Source: Glebionis coronaria (Eukaryota > Streptophyta > Magnoliopsida > Asterales > Asteraceae). Taken from it: a stretch of DNA of 64,000 nucleotides. The stretch covers positions 366,252,639-366,316,638 of the forward strand of contig CM046879.1 of assembly GCA_025667525.1 (NCBI GenBank), given 5' to 3'. Shown here one piece after another: positions 34,356 through 43,756 of this stretch; the stretch's first letter is position 1; each line of letters starts with the position of its first letter. The notes below the pieces were generated by a model, which was given only the letters and a program-made list of their open reading frames with translations, was not told the origin of the DNA and made no database searches. The position numbers and the translations under genes are program-made.

Positions 34356-35837
34356 TGGGTGGATGCCATGCAAGAAGAATTAACACAATTTGAGCTACAA
34401 AAGGTTTGGATTCTTGTAGATCTTCCCTCAGGAAAAAGAGTAATTGGTACAAGATGGGTCTTCAAGAACAAGAAGGATGAAAGAGGGGTTATTGTGAGGA
34501 ACAAGGAAAGACTTGTTGCTCAAGGCTACAGACAGGAAGAAGGGATAGACTATGATGAGGTTTTTGCACCAGTGGCAAGGATAGAAGCCATTAGGTTATT
34601 TTTGGCCTTTCCATCATATGGGATTTATAGTCTATCAAATGGATGTGAAAAGTGCCTTTCTATATGGTACTATTTCAGAGGAGGTATATGTCTCACAACC
34701 TCCAGGTTTTGTAGATCCTAAATTCCCCAATAGAGTCTACAAAGTTATCAAAACACTTTATGGTCTGCATCAAGCTCCAAGAGCATGGTATGCAACTTTA
34801 CCCAACTTTCTGCTAGAACATAGATGTAGGAGAGGAACCATTGACAAAACTCTGTTCATCAAGAAAAATGCCAAAGACATTATTCTAGTTCAAGTCTATG
34901 TTGATGACATCATTTTTGGTTCTACTAAGAAGACATGGTGTGAAGAGTTTGAAGCTTTGATGAAAGGAAGATTTAAAATGAGGTCTATAGGAGAACTAAC
35001 TTTCTTTTTAGGACTACAAGTCAAACAAAGGAAAGATGGAATATTTATCAGCCAAGATAAATATGTTGCTGAAATCTTAAAGAAATTTTCATGTATGGAT
35101 ACAAGGAGTACAAGCACACCTTTTGAAGCCAAGAAATCTTTATCAAAAGATGAACATGGAGAGGATGTTGACATTCATCTCTATAGGTCAATGACTGGTT
35201 CATTGATGTATCTTACTGCTTCAAGACCAGATATAATGTTTGCTGTGTGTGCATGTTCAATATTCCAAGTTCATCCAAAGGTGTCATATCTATGTGCTGT
35301 GAAGAAGATTTTTAAATATCTTAAAAGTCAACCTAATTTAGGATTATGGTATCCTAGAGACTCCACCTTTGAATTGGAAGCTTACTCAGATAGTGACTAT
35401 GCTGGAGCAAATCATGATAGGAAATCCACAACAGGAGGTTGTCAATTCCTAGGCAGAAGACTCATATCATGGCAGTGTAAGAAGCAAACCATTGTTGCTA
35501 CTTCTACAACTGAAGCTGAATATGTAGTTGTTGCTCATTGCTGTGGACAAGTACTTTAGATTCAAATCAATTGTTGGACTATGGGTTAAATTTCATGAAC
35601 ACCAAGATTTACATTGATAATGAAAGTACTATATGCATTGTCAAGAATCCAGTATTTCACTCCAAGACTAAGCATATTGAAATAAGACATCACTTTATAA
35701 GAGATGCTTATGAAAAAAAGCTTATTCAAGTCTTGAAGATTCATACACACAACAATGTAGCTGATTTGTTGACCAAGGCATTTGATGCAAAGAGATTCGA
35801 ATTCCTGGTGACACACATTGGTATGCTCAACCAATAA
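34356..35837 (+). pseudogene. Copia-2 reverse transcriptase and RNase H
   Basis: Begins [18 protein letters not shown] runs from [14 protein letters not shown], with a frame change near 34615; the active site [10 protein letters not shown] is near 34893-34920. RNase H has [20 protein letters not shown] near 35380-35440 and TEAEYVVV. A second frame change near 35555-35560 precedes the last part ([22 protein letters not shown]), which ends at 35835-35837. Most catalytic motifs are intact but the reading frame is broken twice. Confidence 0.92.
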
Positions 35838-36237
35838 CATGTTGCATATGTTGAGGGGAGGTAATAGCTGTACAAGTTTTATATAAATTTTATTGTATAG
35901 TCTATGCTTTGTGTTTTTGATGTTATTGCAGGTTTATAGAAAAAGATAAAAGAGGTTACATGTCTATTGGAAAGCATGAACTGGTCAAAATTGTGAGGTA
36001 CCAGTGTCACTCCAAGTACCGCTAGCACAAAACCAAGTACCGCTTATGTTCCATGTACCGCTACATGTCCGTTGTACCGTTAAGGGTCTCTTTTGTAAAT
36101 TTAGCGGTTTCTTCGCGCTTGGGTTTGTTATTTACTTATATACTTACCCCAATTACACAATTGATTCACCTAATCTTTTGTTTTTCTCTCTTGATTCAAT
36201 AACCCTCTCTCTAATCTTTCGATCATCAAAAATACTA
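35838..36237 (+). other. Spacer between pol and the extra ORF, motif cluster
   Basis: Non-coding. A block at about 35994-36088 holds five motif words (one exact, the others one base off) in 90 bases. The spacing resembles that of the LTR cluster. It lies 150 bases upstream of the extra ORF start, where a promoter or leader would be. Confidence 0.75.
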
Positions 36238-39200
36238 ATGGCTGCCTTACAAGTAATCTCTAAGCATAATTTAGTTGCGAATCTTGCTACGAATGATGAC
36301 TCACTTGGTTTCCATGAGATACTTGGTTTCCTTTCTCGAAGTCATATTCGCTTCACACTCACTGTAAGTCCAGTTGTCTCTATACCCATTGTTGAACAAT
36401 TTTGGGATACTGTTGTTTTAGGTACTCGTTTTGATCAACCTTGCATTAAGGCTAAGGTAAATCATAGGAATATATATGTCACTGAGGTACTACTAAGAGC
36501 ATGTTTGAGACTTAATGATGAAAATGGACTTAGTATGCTTAATAATACAGAGATTCATGATGGCCTTGCAACCATGGGATATGGGGGTGGTAGGGAAAGT
36601 CTTACTTTCTTTAAAGCATTATTTTCACCTCAATGGAAATTGCTTTTTCATGCTATTATTCACTGTTTAAGTTCAAAAACTACATCTTTTAATCAAATAC
36701 CTGTTGCATTGGCATCTGCTGGTATTTGTCTAGCAAATAACAGGGTTTTTAATTTTTCAAAATTAATTTTTGAAGGTATGACTAGGAATTTGGAAGGGAC
36801 TAAGAAGTTTTTAATGTATCCTAGATTCATTCAGGCTTTAGTTAGTGACCAAATACCTAACCTGCCAGCATTAACTCATACCTGGGATGTTCCTTCATTC
36901 ACAAAGAAAACTTTCTCTTTCTTGAACAAACAAGGCAATGCCTTTTCAGGAACTGTAACACCATTGTTTGCTCATATGTTAGTCCAACCTGCCAATCAAG
37001 AAGGTGAGGAACCTAGCAATTCTAGTGCTTCTCAGCAAACTCCTTCTCACCAGAGCTCCCACTCTCTATAAGATTCACAATCTTCTTCTCACAATGTTGG
37101 TATTCCACCAAACACTGATGAGATGATCTGCATACCTGCTGCTTCTATTGCTGCTAGTGGTTCACCACAAGCACAAGCACCAGAGGTGGTGGATGTTACA
37201 AATTTAACTACTTTGTGTACAAGTTTGTCCCAACAGGTACAGGTATTGCAGAAAGATAAGCTTGTTCAAGACAAGAAAATTGCTGAATTGGAAGCTAGCC
37301 TACTCAAGTTAAGGAACAAAGTGTCATCTTGGATAAGGCAATATAGATCTGTTCAGACATCTGCAATCAGGAAGCAAAGGTTCAGGAACCTTAAGAAAAG
37401 GCAACTGAATACAACCAAATAGGGGAGTAATATTGAAGAACATGGAAGGAATAATGATGAACAACCACCTTCTTCTGATAATCAAACAAGGATCTCTGGA
37501 AATGACATCAATTTTGAACTGGATGAAGATGTCATGTGGACTTTTAAAGATGGAACTGGTTTAGAGACTTGTGTGGATGAACCTTCAGACATGGAGATTT
37601 AACAGCAAGACCCACAACCTACTCCAAAGGAACCACAAGTTCAAGAACAAGTTCAAGAACAAGTTCAAGAAAAATTGGTAAATCAACCAGAGGAGCCACA
37701 AGTTGCAGAAACATTGGCAACTCAGCCAGAACCATCAGTTTGATCACCACCTCAAGCTAATTGGAGTGCTTTCTATGAGAAGTTGGAGGAAATTTCTAAT
37801 CAGTTTCCTGATCCATCACCACAAAGCAATAAGTCAGAAAAGACTGAAGAAGTGCAAGTTGATATGATGGCTTCTATGGAAGATAAAGCATCTGGGGAAA
37901 AACAAGTGATTGAAGAAACAAGTGTGTCAAATACTGGTGAAGTCAACTTTGTTTAAGATCCAAGTACTGCTAAGCCAACTGCAAGTACTGCTGACATTGT
38001 TAAAGATCCAAGTACTGCTAAGCTAATTGCAAGTACTGCTAAGCCAATTGCAACTACCGCTGGTGATCATCCTTCACTGGAAAGTCAAAGTTCATTTGGA
38101 GAAAATGAGACTTTAGCCAAATTGCTGCTTGATCTAAAGAAGAATTTAGTTAAGAAGACTAAGCAAGCAGAAGTGGAGAAAAAGACACAACAAGAAGTTC
38201 TTGCCTCAAAGGATCAAATTCAAGGTAAGAAAGTACAAGCTTCACACCTTACAAAAGCTATAGTCATTCAACAGTTAGTTAATGAAGAAGTAGCTGCCAA
38301 ACTAAAGAAGAAGCTACCTAAGATAAATCCAAAGGATAAGGGGAAGAAGCAATTATTGTCAGAATCTGAAGATGAAAGTGATTCAGATGATGATAGAAAC
38401 AAAGTCATGTACAGATTTAATCAAATTGACCATGATGAGGAATTTGCTTATAGAATGCAAGCACAAATTCGTGAAGATGAATTGCAGGAAGAGCTTGCAG
38501 CAAAGCAAAATTTGTTAGAAGCTAAAAGGATACAGCAAGAATGGAACATACAAGAGTATGACAGGATTCAAGCTGAAATACATGCAAGTGAGCTTCTTGC
38601 AGACTCATTGATAGCTGAAGAAAAAGATGCATATGATGAAGAAGAAAAATCAAGATTGATTGATGATCTGGTAAGGGAGCAACAAAGATTCTTTGCTGAA
38701 AAGAGAAGGAAAGAAAAGATTAAGCCTCCAACTACTATGCAGATTAGAAGTCAAATGATGAAATTTCTAAATAAAGTAAAAGGATTTACTCATATTCAGC
38801 TGGTCAAGAAAACTTTTGAAGAAATCAAGACTTTGTATGAGCAAAGTAAGAGGACTAAATTGAATTTTGTTGAGATTGGATCTGAAGCAGACAAGAAAGC
38901 TGTTGAAGAATTCAAGAAACGTCTACAACAACAAAGACAATTTCGTAGTACTCCTAGAATTGAGCCAAGTACTGCTGAACCTACAAGTACATCTCCACCT
39001 ATCAAGACCACTTATGTGAGGAAGAATAGAAAGGAGAAAGTAAGTTCAAGAGAGGAAGAGACTGCTCAAAGGATGAATAGAGGAGTTGAAACTCAAGGAA
39101 TTGCTCAGACTGAAAATGTACAAGCAGTACATACACAGTCAACAGTACATACAATAGTACATACTGAGGAAACGGTACATACAAGCTTGGAAGAGGGTTC

Positions 39201-39884
39201 AACAGAACTTGAAAGAATTTTCCAAGAGTGTTAAAAGGAAAAGATCAACAAAGCTAAAGAAGAAAGCTAAGAGAGCTAAAACTACAGTAGAAGATAGTGA
39301 TGATAATGAGAGCTTGAGGAAGTACTTGAAGATTGTGAACTTTGAAGATCAATTTTTTGATACAGAGATTTTGGGAAAGAGCATCCATTGTTAAGTAGAT
39401 TTACTCTACAGATCAAGGACTTGAAGCTCATCGGATTCAGAGATCTAATGGCACAAAAAGGATATTCAGACTTTTGGAAGATATCTTTCACATACTTGAT
39501 AGACAAGATATCCAAGATCTTGTAAGGTTAGTTGAAGATGCCAGTGCAGGTAAAACTGAAGTATCACTATTATATAGGGAATTTATCTTTATGTATGAGC
39601 CACAAAAATGTGATCAAGAAATGTTGAAGGAATTAGGGAATCAGGTTCCTAGTTACTAGAGATATTATAGGTCATGTGGATTGCATATTTTGGATGTAGA
39701 TGATGTTACATATTATATGCTGCAAGAGAAGACTTATCCCTTCAAAAGAAAATTGTTGGAAAGGATGTTAGAACAACAATTGGAGGTTACAGAAGAATCT
39801 GCTGATGCTTTAGAGTTGATCAGAATGGTTAAACAACAAATCAAGGATTTGAAAGATGAGGAAGAAGTTGAGAAAGAATATTAA
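36238..39884 (+). pseudogene. Copia-2 extra ORF after pol (ORF3), broken by stops
   Basis: ATG at 36238 (MAALQVISKHNL). The first ~280 codons form a compact domain (FLSRSHIRFTLTVSPVV, VEQFWDTV, LMYPRFIQALV). I recall it from many Asteraceae predicted proteins labelled longin-like; that label is probably not meaningful. One frame continues to 39232 across five stops (at 37069, 37420, about 37600, 37741 and 37954), through a Pro/Gln/Glu-rich region, STA-tripeptide repeats encoded by the motif, and long coiled coils (about 38120-38720). After a frame change a C-terminal domain (39209-39884, FHILDRQDIQDLVRLVED and YMLQEKTYPFKRKLL) ends at 39882-39884. Function unknown. It occupies the position of env-like ORFs in Sireviruses, but I see no signal peptide or membrane segment. 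Confidence 0.75.
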
Positions 39885-40290
39885 GTATTGACTTTCAGTC
39901 ACACTTCATAAATGGTTCTCAGTTCACCATGTCTAACACACATAAGAACTAGCTAGTCCATAAGCAAACGGTTTGTGGAAAAGACTTATCAAATCCGTTG
40001 AAAGCTGACAGTTTGCTACAAACTATATGGTTCTAACTCACCTTGTTTCGAGACAAAGAGTTAACTAGTCCTAGACAAACGGTACTAGGTAAAGACTTCA
40101 TCAAATCTGTTGATGGTTGACAATTTACCAAAAATTGTAAGGTTTTCATTACACCTTATTCTTTGTGAATAAAGTATTGGCTATTCTAGAGTGTACGACT
40201 TACTGGTAAAGAATTTATCAAATCTGTTGATAGCCGGTGATTTGCTAAAAATCATGAAGCCAATGCAGATTGGTGTTTTGTTGTAAACTG
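39885..40290 (+). repeat. Hairpin-bearing tandem units in the Copia-2 3' UTR, three copies
   Basis: Three diverged units of about 111-118 bases share the landmark AAGACTTATCAAATCYGTTGA (with slight variation) near 39980, 40091 and 40207. After it each has a perfect small hairpin, and before it a second one following CACC. Stem sequences differ from unit to unit yet remain paired (details in findings). No protein is evident. Confidence 0.8.
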
Positions 40291-40677
40291 TTTTATTTCA
40301 GGTATGAAGATTGTAGACAAAGAAGTATTAAAAGTTATAATACTTAGAAGGTTTTGTTATAATCAAATCAAGTGGAAGATTTATGATCAAGAGTTCAAGG
40401 GTTAAACTCAAGAAGACAAATACTGAGGCTGCAAAGATGAATGAATGTTTAGAAGACACAAGAAGATCATAGATTGAAGACAAAGATGATGCTCATAATG
40501 TTTGAATATTATCTTATTAGAAGAAGATCTACATATGAAGTGTTTGGCTACATTCAGTTGGATGCAAATACAAATTACCAAGTTCAATCCAAGGATGAAG
40601 GAAATACTGAAGACATGTATTTCTAATACATCCAGTACAAAAGAAACAAGAAGACAACAAGTTATCATTTCTTGTTT

Positions 40678-40687
40678 AGGGGAGGAT
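40678..40687 (+). other. Polypurine tract of Copia-2
   Basis: AGGGGAGGAT immediately before the 3' LTR; plus-strand primer site. Confidence 0.85.
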
Positions 40688-41194
40688 TGTTGGGAATTAT
40701 TTGTTAAGTGTCAAGTACCGTTAGTGTATTTGAAGTACTGTTATTGTTATGTAAGTACCGTTAGTGTTAACGCGGTACATAGTAAGTACTGCTACTTATA
40801 AAGTAAGTACTGCTATGATGATTAGGACGAATATATCTTTGTATAAGATATGTCATAGTTATAGTTAGAGTATATCTTATGTGATATACCTAAATAGTTA
40901 GAATATTGATAATATATCGTCTGTGATATAGTTATCTTTATAGAATATTCTAAGGTTTCTAGGGTTCCTTACTCTATAAAAGGAACATAGGTATGATGTC
41001 TTTTATGTACCTCATACAAGTCGATTAATAAGAGAATCGAATAGTTAAAAGTAATTCTGTTCTTCTGTGCTTTATAAGTTAGATGCCGCATAACTTATTT
41101 AGTGTTTAGTAAGAGTGCTCAAAGTGTTTTAGTTTGATTACAAACTATTATACTAATTCTTAATAGAATATAGATCCAACCAAAGGGATCAACA
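40688..41194 (+). repeat. 3' LTR of Copia-2 (507 bp)
   Basis: Same length and ends as the 5' LTR, with about 9-10 base differences seen by eye. All five motif words in its first 130 bases match AGTACYGYTA exactly. TATA box at 40971-40983. Confidence 0.96.
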
Positions 41195-41199
41195 GTTTC
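41195..41199 (+). other. Target-site duplication of Copia-2 (GTTTC)
   Basis: GTTTC directly follows the 3' LTR and matches 28688-28692 before the 5' LTR. The interrupted Athila-1 integrase frame resumes here. Confidence 0.95.
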
Positions 41200-41791
41200 A
41201 AACCGAGCGTTGAAGAGGATCTTGGAGAGATCCGTAGGGGAAAACCGACAATCGTGGTCGGATAAGTTGGACGATGCTTTATGGGCTTTTAGGACCGCTC
41301 ATAAGACACCCATTGGGTGCACCCCTTATTAGCTAGTGTATGGGAAGAATTGTCACTTGCCAATTGAACTCTAACACAAGGCTTATTGGGCCCTAAAGCA
41401 TTGTAATGATGACATGGAGACCGCGGGAAAAGACCGGAAAATGCAATTAAATGAATTGGATGAATTAAGGGATATTGCTTATGAAAATTCATTGATTTAT
41501 AAATAAAAGACTAAAAAGTTGCATGATTCAAAAATTAAAAACCGGGTTTTTAACATTGGGGATCAAGTTTTGCTTTTTAATTCTCGTTTGAAAATCTTTT
41601 CCGGTAAGTTGAAATCCCGTTGGTCCGGTCCATTTACCGTGACTCAAGTTTTTCCATATGGGACCATCAAGATAGCTCAAAATGATGGCCCCTATTTCAA
41701 GGTTAATGGACATAGGTTGAAGCACTACTTTGGCGGGGAAGTTCCATCCTTGAACTACCTCGACCAAATCACTTTCCCCAATGATAATTAG
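41200..41791 (+). pseudogene. Athila-1 integrase, 3' part
   Basis: The frame continues the integrase core ([17 protein letters not shown]) and, after several stops, the C-terminal domain from 41519: FNIGDQVLLFNSRLKIF, GKLKSRWSGPFTVTQVF and VNGHRLKHYF. It ends with TAA at 41789-41791. The stops near 41330, 41370 and 41505 show decay. Confidence 0.88.
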
Positions 41792-43603
41792 TATTGAGGG
41801 GATCGAGTCGAGCTCATGACTCGGTAATCAAAAACGAGGTGCCTCGTGGGGGAGTCCCATGCTTATCCTATGTACATATTATCGCTTTCTAATGTAGTAA
41901 CGTGTGGGGATTTGTGCCCTTCCAACCTTTGTTCCTTGGTTGTTTGTGAATTGTGGATTTTAGATGATCATTATCTTCACGATTGGAGCCTCTCGTGTTC
42001 GTTTCATGGGAGCACTCGATCGTTTGCTTTGAAGACTTTCTCAATATCCATGATATATCCTTTGATGTTCTAACCTTAGGTTTATAGCACACTTCATAAA
42101 CGGCTTTAAATTTAACGGTTACACCCTCTCCATGATAGATTAGGCATTTGACTACGTCTCTAGTATGGGGGTGTTTGCAACCCTAGACTCAAAACATTGA
42201 GGACAATGTTTAACTTTATTATGGGGGTGAATAGATACTTGCCTTGCCAAACCTTCACGCTTTCCAAAGTTTATCTTTTTGTTTATCGTTTTGTTGCAAA
42301 ATAAGGCTAAAACTGGCCAAATTTTAAAAAATTTCTCATGTTTTATAAGTGTTTGAAGACACGAATGTGTTTTTTCCAATGGCGAGAATAAGAGTAATTT
42401 TTGACTCGACCATGCGTGTTAGGCACTTAGCTTTGATTCCTTAACTTCACATTAGGCTAAGTCTCTTAAATGAGGACGAGAAATGATAGGGTTAATTATA
42501 AGTTACTATGCTAAACGTAGAGTACTCGTATTCTTTCAAAAACTCATGTGTTCTCTTTGTTTGCTTATTCTCCCTTCGATTGTAAATATTTTTTGCTTAA
42601 TAAATATTGACTTAGCGGTTTAGTCTTGATTGTTGGGTTTCTAGTATTTTCTAATAGCTTCCGTGTAATCAAATTGGGAAGACATTAAGGTATCGCCAGC
42701 GCCACGGTTTTGAAGTATTGGCACCCGAATAATCAAAAGCTTCACCCAATAATAAGATTTCAAGTGCTCACCTAAATCAAGCAAACAATTTGAAGCTCAC
42801 AAGGCCGAAAAATCTATGCAAAATTGAAAGTGAATCAAGCCTTAATCTTTGAAGATTTAAAGATCCAAAATTCGCTTTAGCGTGAGGGTCTACGTCTTTG
42901 GCTAATAAAACCACCGATGAGGTGGATAATAAAAGGAAAGGCAAGAACGAAGTCATAATAATAGCTTCATGGCGAAGTTTAATAAAAGATGGAGGTAAAC
43001 CTATGATAATAAGGCCCTTCCGTTAGGGGGCGTATAAAAGTCTTGGTAATAAGTCTCATGTTCAAAACCGTTATAAAACCGTGTTTATCGATCCTTCTTG
43101 TTGACTTAATTATTTGACATCGTTGTCTATTAGGAGGGGTTATTGATTTGATGGTCTTGGTTACACCGTTAAGACTCTATTTTTAGACCTAAATCTCTAT
43201 TATCGCATAAGTCAAACAATGTATCCTCGTGAAACATTCAAGACAAAATAAAATATAAGAGATACAACTTAGGAAAATGGGAGGATAAGTACGTGATTAG
43301 GGCATATGAGTAGTGTTAGTATTACTAACTTATAATGACAATGATCTCGTTGCACGCTTGGCATGGAATTGGGGTGAAAATCGAGGACGATTAAATTATT
43401 TCTAACGAAGCATTCACGTGTTCTTGTTCTATGAACCTAAACGTCCCATTTTGCGATGAAAATCATACATTATGTCTAAAACGCAAGTAATAGCAATAGT
43501 AGTAGTGTAGCTAGTTTATCATTCAATAAAGTCAATAAAAATAAATTTTGGAGATGCTACGATACTTTATTCTAGCATTGCGTGAGGGCACGGCAATGGT
43601 TTA
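41792..43603 (+). other. Athila-1 post-pol region, no gene seen
   Basis: About 1.8 kb without a convincing protein. Its start and end match the minus-strand region 51816-53970 of Athila-2 (for example GAGTCGAGCTCATGACTCGG near 41805). The conserved palindrome AACATTG-AGGA-CAATGTT is at 42193-42210, followed by the internal G-run ATGGGGGTGA. A hairpin CATTGC/GCAATG (near 43577-43599) precedes the polypurine tract. Between 42896 and 43080, small inverted repeats alternate with ATAATAA-like spacers. Confidence 0.7.
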
Positions 43604-43614
43604 GTATGGGGGAG
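43604..43614 (+). other. Polypurine tract of Athila-1
   Basis: GTATGGGGGAG directly before the LTR start; the same sequence precedes the Athila-2 LTR on the minus strand. Confidence 0.88.
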
Positions 43615-43756
43615 TGATGAGACTGCTTTTATACATAGTCTCATCGTCCAAAAGGGCTTTAAATGCATTAAATATCATCAAAATACCCAAATATATGTTT
43701 GTGTTTGTTGCTTGTATATTTTTGGTACGGATATTGAGAAAATGAAAAAAGATCAC
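43615..43756 (+). repeat. Athila-1 3' LTR, first 142 bp only
   Basis: It starts TGATGAGACT and pairs with AGTCTCATC downstream. It aligns along its whole length to the first ~140 bases of the Athila-2 LTR, up to AAAAGATCAC, where Athila-3 begins. The rest should lie beyond the right edge of the window. Confidence 0.85.

Larger units (their letters stand above)
28693..41194 (+). mobile_element. Copia-2: full-length Ty1/copia element (Sirevirus-like, 12,502 bp)
   Basis: Two 507-bp LTRs, a tRNA-Met primer site, gag, protease, integrase, RT-RNase H, a long extra reading region after pol, a hairpin-repeat 3' UTR and a polypurine tract. It is flanked by GTTTC target duplications (28688-28692 and 41195-41199). 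By eye the LTRs differ at about 9-10 positions (about 2%), so the insertion is fairly recent. All long frames carry stops. The dispersed word AGTACYGYTA occurs at least 17 times exactly. The length and extra ORF fit the Sirevirus/Maximus group; lineage not proven. Confidence 0.95.
23584..43756 (+). mobile_element. Athila-1: Ty3/gypsy element, 5' end lost, interrupted by Copia-2
   Basis: Order gag, protease, RT, RNase H, integrase on the plus strand, with protease of the ADLGASINLMP type and RT typical of the plant Athila/Tat group. Copia-2 splits the integrase (28693-41194). The post-pol region and polypurine tract follow, then only 142 bp of 3' LTR before Athila-3 begins. Several stops and shifts make it non-functional. 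Confidence 0.9.

Noticed and set aside
36238..37071. A host synaptobrevin/longin gene
   Set aside because: It lies inside a complete copia element between pol and the polypurine tract, and I see none of the SNARE coiled coil or membrane anchor of real longin SNAREs.
36238..39884. Envelope gene
   Set aside because: Position fits the env-like ORFs of Sireviruses, but no signal peptide or transmembrane segment is visible, so I leave function open.
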